16,196 nucleotides of DNA from Actinobacteria bacterium 13_2_20CM_68_14 (GTDB taxonomy: Bacteria > Actinomycetota > Thermoleophilia > Gaiellales > Gaiellaceae): the NCBI GenBank assembly GCA_001914705.1, contig MNDB01000057.1, positions 2,175-18,370 on the forward strand. The letters are read 5' to 3'. This document shows positions 1 to 7,522 of this stretch, one piece after another. A program made the position numbers and the translations under genes. The notes under the pieces are model-generated. The model saw nothing but the letters and a program-made list of their open reading frames with translations. It made no database searches and was not told where the DNA came from. Position 1 is the first letter of the stretch. Each line of letters starts with the position of its first letter.

Positions 1-480
1 CACGTTCTCGGTCGGCGAGGCGTTGATGTCGATCGCGTCGATCGACTCGGGCCCGACCGCGATCTTCTCCATGTAGAAGGCCGCGCCGGGGAAGAACATC
101 GTTCCGCGCTCGGCGACGGCTATCACCGCGATCGCGTTCGGCTGCCCGAGCGCCGTTAGCCGGGTGCCCTCGAGCGGATCGACCGCGACGTCGACCTGCG
201 GGCCTGTCCCGTCGCCGATCGACTCGCCGTTGAAAAGCATCGGCGCCTCGTCCTTCTCGCCCTCGCCGATCACGACGACCCCATCCATCGAGACGGAGTC
301 GAGCATCGCCCGCATTGCGTCGACCGCCGCCTGGTCGGCGGCGATCTTGTCGCCGCGGCCGACCCAGCGGCCGGCGCCCATCGCGGCCGATTCGGTGACG
401 CGGACGAGCTCGAGCGCCAGGTTCCGGTCAGGCCGAACGGGAGCCCGGGGCCTGCCGCTTGTTTCTTCGGCGACGGCCAT
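1..480 (-). CDS. glpX: Class II fructose-1,6-bisphosphatase GlpX (N-terminal 160 residues, cut by window edge)
   Basis: Hydrolyses fructose-1,6-bisphosphate to fructose-6-phosphate in gluconeogenesis (cytosolic, metal-dependent). The visible part matches the GlpX N-terminal half: GRGDKIAAD near residues 41-49, IGEGEKDEAPML at 71-82 and DPLEGT at 101-106. By comparison with E. coli GlpX the metal and phosphate ligands would be D49, E73, D101 and E104, all present. The ATG start is preceded by AGGATT as a ribosome site. It lies 17 bp after argS on the same strand, so it is probably cotranscribed with argS and the channel gene upstream. The family is normally about 320-340 residues, so roughly half is outside the window. 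Nothing looks damaged in the visible part. Confidence 0.95.
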   Translation of the reverse strand, partial: MAVAEETSGRPRAPVRPDRNLALELVRVTESAAMGAGRWVGRGDKIAADQAAVDAMRAMLDSVSMDGVVVIGEGEKDEAPMLFNGESIGDGTGPQVDVAVDPLEGTRLTALGQPNAIAVIAVAERGTMFFPGAAFYMEKIAVGPESIDAIDINASPTENV

Positions 481-497
481 CCCGGAATCCTATTGGG

Positions 498-2027
498 TCA
501 CATCCGGTCAGGGGCCTCGACGCCGACGAGATCGAGGCTCCGCGCGATCACGTTCTGCACCGCGCGAACGAGCGCGAGCCGGAACGCCTCGGTTTCGCTC
601 CCCAGCACGCGATGCTCGTGGTAGAAGCGGTGGAAGTCGTCGGCGACGCGGATCGCGTAGACGGGAATCGCCTGCGGCCCTCGGCGTTCCGTCGCCTCCA
701 CGGCGACGACCGGAAATTCCAGGAGCCGCTTGATCAGCTCGCGCTCCTCGGGCTCCAGGGGCTGGCTCGGCGCCGAAGCGCTGCTCGCCTCTCCCACCGC
801 ATTGCGAAGGATCCCGGCGATCCGAGCGTGCGCGTACTGAACATAGTAAACGGGGTTCTTCTGGCTCCGCTCGGCCGCCAGGTCGACGTCGATCTCGATC
901 GTCTGGTCGGGGCCGCGGTTGACGAGATACCAGCGTGCAGCGTCGACGCCGACTTCGTCCATGAACTCGTCGAGGAAGACCACGTCCCCGCGCCGCTTCG
1001 ACATCTTCCGTTGCTGCCCGCCGCTCGTCAGGTGAACGAGCTGGTAGAGGAGGACCTCGATTCGCTCGGGGTCGTAACCGAGCATCCGCGCGACGGCCGC
1101 GTACCAGTTGCGGGTTCCGTGATGGTCGGCGCCGAGGACATAGATCGCACGGTCGAAGCCGCGCTCGAGCTTGTCGGCGAGGTAGACGACGTCGGCAGCT
1201 CGGTAGGTCGGGCCTCCGCCCTGCTCCGGCGAGCGGATGAGGACGCGGTCGTCCTCGTCCCCATACTTCGACGACCTCGCCCAGACGGCGCCGTCCTTCT
1301 CGTACGTGTCGATCCGCGGCAGGAACTCGTCGAGCCGGCCCTCGAGCCTGCTCTGCAGCGCCCAGGTGTCGAAATGGACGCGAAAGCGGTCGAGCGTGCG
1401 CTCGATCTGCTCGAGCATTCGCGGCACCGGATCGTCGTCGCTGGCGGCGAGCTCGTCGACGTACTCCCCCCGATACCCGTCCTCTGGCGGCTCCTCCCCG
1501 CGCCGGCGCGCCTCGACCGAGGCCCGGAACTTCCCCATCTGGGTGCCGGAGTCGTTGTAGTAGTACTCGCGCTCGACCTGGTGGCCCGCGAACTCCAGCA
1601 GGCGGGCGACCGAGTCGCCGTAGGCCCCGTTCCGCGCCGAGGCAACCGTGATCGGACCGGTCGGGTTCGCAGAGACCATCTCGACCTGGATCCGCTCTCG
1701 CGACTCGGGCTCGCCCGCGCCGAAGTCGCGTCCTCGCTCGACGATCTCACCCAGGGCGTCGGCGAGCCAGGCGTCGGTGAGCCAGAGATTGACGAACCCG
1801 GGCCCGGCGATTTCCGCCCGCTCGACCGCGGGGAGCGCCGTCGCAACGGCGGCGATCTCCTCCGCCAGCTCGCGCGGCGCCTGCTGCCGTGCGGGCGCGA
1901 GCCGGAGCGCCGCATTCGTGGCGTAGTCGCCGTGCGCCGGGTCGCTCGGACGTTCGAGCTCGAGTGGCGCGCCGACGGCTTCGCTCAGCTCCGCCGCGAG
2001 GCGGGCGACCGGGTCAGCGGCCGGCAA
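498..2027 (-). CDS. argS: Arginyl-tRNA synthetase (class I), with altered HIGH motif
   Basis: Charges tRNA-Arg with arginine. Domain order fits ArgS: an N-terminal Add domain (about residues 1-85, with HGDYATNAA), the Rossmann catalytic core (about 115-345) and a DALR anticodon-binding domain (about 395-509, opening with YYVQYAHARI). KMSKRRG is intact at 341-347, and ADHHGT at 300-305 is typical of the family. The signature loop reads SANPTGPITVASARNG: positions 127-130 are TVAS, where other bacteria have HxGH and, from memory, mycobacterial ArgS has HIGG, so both histidine positions are missing. At about 509 residues it is shorter than the usual 550-580. The start is uncertain: the TTG at 2027 is the only start codon that gives a plausible N-terminus, and it overlaps the end of the channel gene by 14 bp. 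An ATG at 2090 would add 21 residues unlike the family. Confidence 0.9.
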   Translation of the reverse strand: MPAADPVARLAAELSEAVGAPLELERPSDPAHGDYATNAALRLAPARQQAPRELAEEIAAVATALPAVERAEIAGPGFVNLWLTDAWLADALGEIVERGRDFGAGEPESRERIQVEMVSANPTGPITVASARNGAYGDSVARLLEFAGHQVEREYYYNDSGTQMGKFRASVEARRRGEEPPEDGYRGEYVDELAASDDDPVPRMLEQIERTLDRFRVHFDTWALQSRLEGRLDEFLPRIDTYEKDGAVWARSSKYGDEDDRVLIRSPEQGGGPTYRAADVVYLADKLERGFDRAIYVLGADHHGTRNWYAAVARMLGYDPERIEVLLYQLVHLTSGGQQRKMSKRRGDVVFLDEFMDEVGVDAARWYLVNRGPDQTIEIDVDLAAERSQKNPVYYVQYAHARIAGILRNAVGEASSASAPSQPLEPEERELIKRLLEFPVVAVEATERRGPQAIPVYAIRVADDFHRFYHEHRVLGSETEAFRLALVRAVQNVIARSLDLVGVEAPDRM

Positions 2028-3036
2028 CGGCCTCGGCCGACTTGAACAGCTCGTCCAGGGCGCGGAGCTCCTCGTCGGTCCCCGCGGCAATCATCACATC
2101 CCCGGCCTCGAGCGGCAGATCCGGGTCCGGCGTCGTCTCGAAATGCCCGTCCCGCTTGCGCACAGCGACGATCACGGCACCTGTGTGTCCTCGGATGCGC
2201 AGCTCGCCGATCGTCCTTCCCGCCTGAGCCCAGTCGGCCGGAACCTCGAGCTCCTCGAAGCGAAGATCCGTGCCGGCCGCCGAGGTGACCACGTCGACGA
2301 AGGCTGTCACCTGCGGCTTCAGCATCAGGTTCGCCATCACGCGCCCGGCTGCTGCATACGGCTGAACAACCCGTTCGGCGCCGGCGATCCGCAGCTTCTT
2401 CGCCGCGTCGGCGTTCGAGGCACGAGCGACAACGAGCAACTCGGGCCGCACGGCGCGCGCCGAGAGCGTGATGTAGACGTTGTCAGCATCCGAATCGGAC
2501 GACGCCACGAGCCCGCGTGCGCGTGGCAACCCAGCGGCCTCGAGGTCTTCCTCGTCCGTGCCGTCGCCCTCGATGAAGTAATCGTTGCGCTCGCGAGCCA
2601 CGGCCAGCGCCTCTTCGTGGAAATCGACGACGACGTAGTCGGCGCCGGCGGCCCGAAACTCGCTCCCGATCTGCTGTCCGACTCGCCCGTAGCCGCAGAT
2701 GATGTAGTGATCTCGAAGCCTCTCGATCGCCCGCCTCCTTCGTTTCTCCGCGAGTGCACCCGTCAGGACGCCCCGAGCGATGCTTTCGACCAGGGTCGAG
2801 GCGACGAGCGCAAAGATAGTCACCCCGGCAATCACCATGAAGATCGAGAGCAGTCGCGACGAGTCGTTCCTCGGCACTGTGTCCAGGCCGACGAGAGCGC
2901 TCGTGACGACGGAGCGGTAGAAGGACTGCAGCCAGGTCTCGCCGAGGGACCAGCGGTAGCCGACCGTCCCGATCGCGAGCACCGCCACCAGAGCGGCGAG
3001 CGCGTAGCCGATCCGGCGCGGGCTGATGCCGTCCAC
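2014..3036 (-). CDS. Two-helix ion channel with cytosolic RCK (TrkA-N/TrkA-C) domains
   Basis: The 340-residue product has two membrane helices (about 10-27 and 63-84) flanking a pore loop, a TrkA-N/RCK nucleotide-binding Rossmann domain (about 108-225, GYGRVG at 115-120 with an acidic residue ending the second strand, VVVD) and a TrkA-C domain (about 250-330). This is the layout of MthK-type channels gated by ligands at the RCK ring. The pore loop, residues 45-55, reads TSALVGLDTVP, not the TVGYGD potassium filter, so ion selectivity cannot be assumed. Start is GTG; no Shine-Dalgarno is visible, but a TACGAT box lies 9 nt upstream, which would suit a leaderless transcript. It overlaps argS by 14 bp downstream and diverges from the DUF3467 gene with only 20 bp between. 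The family call is firm; the transported ion is unknown. Confidence 0.88.
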   Translation of the reverse strand: MDGISPRRIGYALAALVAVLAIGTVGYRWSLGETWLQSFYRSVVTSALVGLDTVPRNDSSRLLSIFMVIAGVTIFALVASTLVESIARGVLTGALAEKRRRRAIERLRDHYIICGYGRVGQQIGSEFRAAGADYVVVDFHEEALAVARERNDYFIEGDGTDEEDLEAAGLPRARGLVASSDSDADNVYITLSARAVRPELLVVARASNADAAKKLRIAGAERVVQPYAAAGRVMANLMLKPQVTAFVDVVTSAAGTDLRFEELEVPADWAQAGRTIGELRIRGHTGAVIVAVRKRDGHFETTPDPDLPLEAGDVMIAAGTDEELRALDELFKSAEAVAGR

Positions 3037-3056
3037 GCGACTAGTATCGTAGGCCC
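3037..3056. promoter_or_regulatory. 20-bp divergent promoter region with two overlapping -10-like boxes
   Basis: The entire gap between the divergent channel and DUF3467 genes is 20 bp. It contains TAGTAT on the plus strand (3042-3047) and TACGAT on the minus strand (3051-3046), each exactly 9 nt before the GTG start it faces. The two hexamers share 2 bp, so two polymerases could not occupy them together. Neither start has a Shine-Dalgarno, which fits leaderless transcription. No convincing -35 elements were seen; they would lie inside the opposite coding regions. Inference from sequence only. Confidence 0.4.
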
Positions 3057-3356
3057 GTGGACGACGATGCTCAGGAGCGGCAGCTCAACATCCACCTCGA
3101 CCCCGAGCACCTTGCGGGCGTCTACGCGAACTTCGCGAACATCAGCTTCTCGGACTACGAGTTCACGCTGACGTTTGCCCGCATCGACCACGAGGTCGAA
3201 GAGGGGGACGTGCCAGGAGTGGTCGTGGCGCGCGTGAACATGTCGAACCGCTTCATGCGGGAGCTGCTGGACGCGATGGAGGACTCATGGTCGAAGTGGT
3301 CCTCGCGCGAGGGGATCAGGAACCTGCCCGAGACCGACCCGAAGTCCGACCCCTAG
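3057..3356 (+). CDS. DUF3467 domain protein
   Basis: A 99-residue soluble protein of the DUF3467 type, a small family with no assigned function that I recognise from the core (residues about 10-95: LNIHLDPEHLAGVYANFANI, followed by strand-rich FTLTFARID and a central VVARVNMS). No signal peptide or membrane segment. GTG start with no Shine-Dalgarno; a TAGTAT box 9 nt upstream suggests a leaderless message. It is transcribed away from the channel gene and towards the M48 peptidase gene. The 85 bp that follow (3357-3441) hold no gene or clear terminator. Function unknown; I do not propose one. Confidence 0.82.
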   Translation: MDDDAQERQLNIHLDPEHLAGVYANFANISFSDYEFTLTFARIDHEVEEGDVPGVVVARVNMSNRFMRELLDAMEDSWSKWSSREGIRNLPETDPKSDP

Positions 3357-3436
3357 GAGGATTTGGCGAAATACAGTCTGTGCCGCCGGGCCGCGCTGCT
3401 CGCCCACCAGCTCCGCTCTGTTTACGCAGTCGCGCC

Positions 3437-3452
3437 CATATCTACGGATATG
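3437..3452. repeat. Short inverted repeat at the end of the M48 gene
   Basis: CATATC-TACG-GATATG is a perfect 6-bp inverted repeat with a 4-nt spacer that spans the stop codon of the M48 gene. It is AT-richer than its surroundings. It could form a small stem at the 3' end of the M48 transcript, but there is no T-run after it, so it is not a standard terminator. May be chance. Confidence 0.3.
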
Positions 3453-4725
3453 AACGCTCCCTGCGTCCTCCCCAGGGAACGAGCATCGCACCCCGGCGAC
3501 GAGCGGTTTCCCGCCAAACCCTCCTAGTCTCCCACGCCTCCGTCATCGCGATCCGCTGGATCACCGTTGGGTGGGTGTCGAGCAGGACGTATGACCACTC
3601 GGGCGGGTTCGGCTGGGCCAGGTCGATCCGGGTGAAGCTGCGGAACGCCTCGCGGCCGGAGGCGGGGTCGCGAGTCGCTTGGAGCGCCATCCAGTCGGCT
3701 TCCGACTCGTAGCGCCGCGAGACGACGTTCTCGAGCGGCGTCGCCAGCAGGCTGAGCGTGAAGACGACGAGCAGGGCAAACGGCACGACCTCGGCCCGAT
3801 GCAGGCCGCCGCGGCGGCGCGTTGCCCAGGCGAGCAGGAAGGTCAGCGGAACCGTGAACAGGGCTCCCCAGCCGAGGCCCTTGAGCACGTGCCGCCGGGC
3901 AACGTGGCCGAGCTCGTGCGCGGTCACGAACTCGATCGCGCGGTCGCTCAGGTGCGACTTGAAGAGCGTGTCCCAGAGGATCACCACTGTCGTCGGTCCG
4001 ACGCCCGTGGTCTCACCGTTGACGGCCCGGGTCTCGTTGCTGACCTTGTCGACGCGAATCTCCGTGTGAGGCACCCCCTCACGCTGCTCCAGCCGCTCGA
4101 CGACGGCCGCGACCTGGGGATCGCGGATCGGCTGGGTCCCGATCGGCGCCAGCAGCGCCCCGACCACGACGAAGACGGCGCCGACGGCGACGAACAGCGG
4201 CGCGACGATCGCCCACCAGCCACGCGGGAACCGCCGCGCCAGCGACATCACGACCGCGAGCACGATCGCCACGGTTGCCGTCTGGGCGAGCACGCGGCCC
4301 CACTGGCCGAGCACGAAGCTCCAGTACTCCTGCTTCGAGATCCCGTACCGCCGGTCCCACCAGAGACTCGCCAGGCCAACCGGCAGCGTCGCGAGGGTGA
4401 CGAACAGCGAGGCGGCGACCCCGATCATCACGCCTGCCCCGATCTCGCCGAGCGCGAAGCCGCGGGCGAGCCGCCGGCCCAGCAGCGCCAGCACGGCGAG
4501 AACGGCCAACTGCACCGCGACGGCGAGGAAGAAGAGCAGGCGGCCAACCGAGCTGTAGCGCGCCGCTTTGTGCAGCTGCGCGTGCGAGAAGAACGCTGAG
4601 GCGTCGAGCCGCGGCCGGTGCAGGTCGGCGGGTACCTTCGTCCGCCAGAGCAAGGCTGCGGCGACGAACCAGGCCGCGGCCGCGAGGATTATCGTGGCGC
4701 CCTTGAGCAACCGCGTCGCAGTCAT
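3442..4725 (-). CDS. M48-family (Ste24-like) membrane zinc metallopeptidase
   Basis: A 427-residue integral membrane protease. Zinc site: HELGH at 270-274 gives the two histidines and the catalytic glutamate, and the third ligand is expected at E342 in ESEAD. Further Ste24 (CAAX protease type 1) marks are LPVGLASLWWDRRYGIS near 114-130 and NGETTGVGPTTVVILWDTL near 236-254. Predicted membrane segments lie at about 9-27, 62-82, 92-118, 148-160, 172-194, 284-300 and 315-330. A conserved DTHP motif follows at 383-386. In bacteria such proteins act on misfolded or membrane-embedded substrates; the substrate here is unknown. Its first 32 bp overlap, head to head, the start of the metallophosphoesterase gene on the other strand, so each promoter must lie inside the other gene. 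Confidence 0.92.
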   Translation of the reverse strand: MTATRLLKGATIILAAAAWFVAAALLWRTKVPADLHRPRLDASAFFSHAQLHKAARYSSVGRLLFFLAVAVQLAVLAVLALLGRRLARGFALGEIGAGVMIGVAASLFVTLATLPVGLASLWWDRRYGISKQEYWSFVLGQWGRVLAQTATVAIVLAVVMSLARRFPRGWWAIVAPLFVAVGAVFVVVGALLAPIGTQPIRDPQVAAVVERLEQREGVPHTEIRVDKVSNETRAVNGETTGVGPTTVVILWDTLFKSHLSDRAIEFVTAHELGHVARRHVLKGLGWGALFTVPLTFLLAWATRRRGGLHRAEVVPFALLVVFTLSLLATPLENVVSRRYESEADWMALQATRDPASGREAFRSFTRIDLAQPNPPEWSYVLLDTHPTVIQRIAMTEAWETRRVWRETARRRGAMLVPWGGRRERSYP

Positions 4726-5434
4726 CTCCGATATCCACGGTAACCGGCACGCCCTCGAGGCCGTCCTGGAGGCCGTGGCGGCCGAGCAGCCGGACGAGCT
4801 CTGGTGCCTCGGCGACCTCGTCGGCTACGGCCCAAAGCCGAACGAGTGCTGCACCGCGGTCGCCGCCCGCGCCGACATCTGCCTGGCGGGAAACCACGAT
4901 CTCGTCGTGCTCGGCTCGCTCTCGATCCACGATTTCGCCGGCGACGCGGCGACCGCAGCGCGGTGGACGCAGACCGTGCTCGAGCCCGGCCCGCGCGACT
5001 TCCTTGCCGGGCTCGAGTCGAGCGCGCGGCGCGACGGCGTCGAGCTCTTCCACGGCAGCGCCCGCGACCCGGTGTGGGAGTACGTCCTCAGCGAGGAAGC
5101 GGCCTGGTGGACGCTGCAGGCGACGACGGCGCCGCTCGTCCTGGTCGGTCACAGCCATGTGCCGCTGGCGATCGGCCTCGACGGTGAAGAGCTCGCGGGC
5201 GGCCTCGCGCCTGACGGAACGGTCGTCGAGCTCGCCGCCGGACGCTGGCTTCTCAACCCCGGCTCGGTGGGCCAGCCGCGCGACGGCGATCCGCGGGCCG
5301 CCTTCCTCCTGCTCGAGCCCGGCCGCCGCGCAACCTTCCACCGGGTCGACTACCCGATCGACCGCACCCAGGCCGAGATGCACGAGCGCGGACTGCCCGA
5401 CGCCCTCGCGGCAAGACTCGCGGAAGGTTTCTAA
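4694..5434 (+). CDS. Calcineurin-like metallophosphoesterase (YfcE/MJ0936-like)
   Basis: A 246-residue cytosolic phosphoesterase with the full dinuclear-metal motif set: SDIHGN (D13, H15), GDLVGYG (D41), GNHD (N67, H68), a lone histidine in FHGS (H120) and GHSHVP (H153, H155). Relatives hydrolyse phosphodiesters or phosphomonoesters; the substrate cannot be read from sequence. No ATG fits; the GTG at 4694 has AGGA at a good spacing, and a TTG at 4703 is the alternative without a ribosome site. The 5' end overlaps the M48 gene by 32 bp head to head. The TAA stop shares 4 bp with the stop of the convergent sigma factor gene. Confidence 0.88.
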   Translation: MAPLSNRVAVISDIHGNRHALEAVLEAVAAEQPDELWCLGDLVGYGPKPNECCTAVAARADICLAGNHDLVVLGSLSIHDFAGDAATAARWTQTVLEPGPRDFLAGLESSARRDGVELFHGSARDPVWEYVLSEEAAWWTLQATTAPLVLVGHSHVPLAIGLDGEELAGGLAPDGTVVELAAGRWLLNPGSVGQPRDGDPRAAFLLLEPGRRATFHRVDYPIDRTQAEMHERGLPDALAARLAEGF

Positions 5435-6015
5435 CGACTAAGCGGAATCACTTCGGCGTCGCGGCCGGAGTTGATTCCTTCACGCGCGAGCGCGAGCTGG
5501 ACTTCCTCTCGCGCCTTGAAGATCCGCCATTTGACGGTGGCGAGCGTGGTGTCGAGCGAGTCGGCGATCTCGTTGTACGAGAGCCCGACTACGTCCCGGA
5601 GGAGCAGCGCCATCTTCAGGTCGGTGTTCAGTCCTTCGACGGCCGTCCACAGCGCTTCGATCGTCTCGACCTGTTCGGCCGGCGCGTCGAGGACCTCGAG
5701 CTGCGGCGCGTCGTCCAAGGCGACCAGTGCCCGTGGCCGGCGCTCGCTCGCGCGCAGCTCGTCGAGGACGCGGTTCTTCGTCACCTGGAAGAGCCAGGTC
5801 GTGAACTTCGACCGGAGCGAGAACTTCGGCAGCCCCTGGAAGACGCGAATGAAGACTTCCTGGGTCAGATCTTCGGCCAGCGCGCGGTCGCCGACGAGGC
5901 GCATGACGTAGTTGAAGACCGGGACTTCGTAGGCCCGCACGATCAGTGAGAAGGCTCGCTCGTCGCCGCGCTGTGCCTTCCGAAGGACCCCGAAATCTGG
6001 CTGGGCTAGTGCCAA
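5431..6015 (-). CDS. ECF-type RNA polymerase sigma factor
   Basis: A 194-residue sigma factor with region 2 (about 20-88; AEDLTQEVFIRVF at 48-60 for core binding and -10 recognition) and region 4 (about 118-172; GLSYNEIADSLDTTLATVKWRI, the helix-turn-helix for the -35). The short linker and lack of regions 1.1 and 3 mark it as ECF (group 4). It would direct a stress or envelope regulon, but the signal is unknown: no anti-sigma gene follows, since the next gene downstream is the convergent metallophosphoesterase. The best start is a TTG with no Shine-Dalgarno and a TATACT box 9 nt before it. It begins 28 bp after gpmI ends, so read-through from the glycolytic operon is possible. Confidence 0.92.
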   Translation of the reverse strand: MALAQPDFGVLRKAQRGDERAFSLIVRAYEVPVFNYVMRLVGDRALAEDLTQEVFIRVFQGLPKFSLRSKFTTWLFQVTKNRVLDELRASERRPRALVALDDAPQLEVLDAPAEQVETIEALWTAVEGLNTDLKMALLLRDVVGLSYNEIADSLDTTLATVKWRIFKAREEVQLALAREGINSGRDAEVIPLSR

Positions 6016-6024
6016 GGGAGCAGG

Positions 6025-6030
6025 AGTATA
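6025..6030 (-). promoter_or_regulatory. -10-like box TATACT before the sigma factor gene
   Basis: TATACT, close to the TATAAT consensus, lies in the 28-bp gap between gpmI and the sigma gene and ends 9 nt before the TTG start. The sequence between box and start is CCTGCTCCC, with no Shine-Dalgarno, so a leaderless transcript is likely if this box is used. No good -35 hexamer was found at 16-19 bp upstream. Confidence 0.4.
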
Positions 6031-6043
6031 ACCGGGGTCTTGG

Positions 6044-7522
6044 TCACCTGAGCAGGGATTTCCCGGTCATCTGTAAAGGTTGGGCAAAGCCGAGCAGGGC
6101 GAGTGCGGTCGGCATCAGGTCTGAGAGTTGGCCTTTCTCCATCAATCCCATCCCTTCCTTCGTCAGGATCAGCGGGACCGGATTGGTCGTGTGAGCCGTG
6201 TGCGGGCTCGTGCCGTCCGCCTCGAGCATCTGTTCGGCGTTGCCGTGGTCAGCCGTGATCAGGCTGACGCCGCCCGCACGCTCGACGGCCTCGACAACCC
6301 CGCCGAGGCACGCGTCGGTCGTCTCGACGGCCTTGATCACCGCCGGGATCGAACCCGTGTGGCCGACCATGTCCGGGTTCGCGAAGTTGACGACCGCGAA
6401 CGCGTAACCCTTGCCGACCTCGTCCGCGAAGCGCGCGGCGACCTCCCGGGCCGACATCTCCGGCTTGTGGTCGTAGCTCGGCACGTCTCGCGGGCTCGGG
6501 ACGAGTATCCGCGTCTCGCCGGCCCACTCGTTCTCACGGCCCCCGTTGAAGAAGTACGTGACGTGCGCGTACTTCTCCGTCTCGGCCACGTGTAGCTGGC
6601 GGGCGTCGTGCTCGGAGAGGACCTCGGCCATCGTCTCGCTGACGTTCTGCTCCTGGAACGCGACCGGGCAGTCGAAGTCCTCGTGGTACCGCGTCATGGT
6701 TGTGAGATCGAACCCCGCGTCGAGAAGCTTGATCGCTAATTGGCGTGCTCTGTCGGGCCGGAAGTTGAAGAAGATTGCGGCATCGCCCTGGCCGAGGCTC
6801 GGCCGGTCTTCGATCGCGACCGGCTCGATGAACTCGTCCGTGACGCCGCGGTCGTAGCTGGCCTGAACGGCCATGACCGGGGTCTGACCCCAGACAGGCC
6901 TGCCGGAGACGATGGCGTCGTACGCGCGCTCCGTCCGCTCCCAGCGCTTGTCGCGGTCCATCGCGTAGTAACGGCCGGATACGCTCGCGATCCGGTCCTC
7001 GGGCAGCTCCGTCAGGTCGTGGACCGCCGAGTGCGGCGAGACGTCGCGGCCATCCGTGAACGCGTGGATGAAGGTGCGGTCCTGCATTCCCTGCCGCCGC
7101 GCGAGCTCCAGCAGCGCCCGTAGGTGCTCGATGTGCGAATGGACGCCGCCGTACGAGACCAGGCCGAGCAGGTGGACGTTGGTGCCGCGCTGCTTCGCTC
7201 GTTCGAACGCTCCGACGAGGGCGGCGTTCTCGAAGAACGACCCGTCCGCGATCGAGCGGTTCACCCTTTGGAAGTCCTGGTCGAGGATGCGGCCCGAGCC
7301 GATCGTCAGATGGCCGACCTCGGAGTTGCCCATCTGGCCGTCCGGCAGCCCGACCGCCTCACCGGACGCGTCGAGCGTCGTGTGCGGGTAGCGCGACCAG
7401 AGGGCGTCGAACACCGGCGTCTCGGCCAGCTCGACCGCATTCCCCGGGCCGGGGGCCGCGATGCCCCACCCATCGAGGATGACGAGTGCTACAAGCGGGA
7501 AAGTCGTGCCGCCGTCTCGCAA
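6044..7522 (-). CDS. gpmI: 2,3-bisphosphoglycerate-independent phosphoglycerate mutase
   Basis: Interconverts 3-phosphoglycerate and 2-phosphoglycerate without a 2,3-bisphosphoglycerate cofactor, using two metal ions and a phosphoserine intermediate. Seen: ILDGWG (metal ligand D17), QMGNSEVGH with the nucleophile S67, TDGRDVSPHSA, GRYYAMDRD, FFNFRPDRAR and DHGNAEQM. Length is 492 residues against about 510, the shortfall being mainly a shortened loop after TDGRDVSPHSA. The TTG start overlaps the end of tpiA by 34 bp and has no clear Shine-Dalgarno; there is no other start codon before the conserved LVALVILDGWG, so translation may be coupled to tpiA. Last enzyme gene of the gapA-pgk-aminotransferase-tpiA-gpmI run. 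Confidence 0.95.
   Translation of the reverse strand: MRDGGTTFPLVALVILDGWGIAAPGPGNAVELAETPVFDALWSRYPHTTLDASGEAVGLPDGQMGNSEVGHLTIGSGRILDQDFQRVNRSIADGSFFENAALVGAFERAKQRGTNVHLLGLVSYGGVHSHIEHLRALLELARRQGMQDRTFIHAFTDGRDVSPHSAVHDLTELPEDRIASVSGRYYAMDRDKRWERTERAYDAIVSGRPVWGQTPVMAVQASYDRGVTDEFIEPVAIEDRPSLGQGDAAIFFNFRPDRARQLAIKLLDAGFDLTTMTRYHEDFDCPVAFQEQNVSETMAEVLSEHDARQLHVAETEKYAHVTYFFNGGRENEWAGETRILVPSPRDVPSYDHKPEMSAREVAARFADEVGKGYAFAVVNFANPDMVGHTGSIPAVIKAVETTDACLGGVVEAVERAGGVSLITADHGNAEQMLEADGTSPHTAHTTNPVPLILTKEGMGLMEKGQLSDLMPTALALLGFAQPLQMTGKSLLR

Noticed and set aside
459..2045. A 528-codon plus-strand open frame opposite argS.
   Set aside because: Shadow of argS: low-complexity R/V/D/L-rich translation, no motif, no ribosome site.
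3363..3527. A possible 54-codon gene (TTG GCG AAA TAC ...) after DUF3467, preceded by AGGAGG overlapping the DUF3467 stop.
   Set aside because: The AGGAGG is only 2 nt from the TTG, too close for normal initiation; the translation resembles no family and its 3' half runs antisense to the M48 gene. Cannot be fully excluded.
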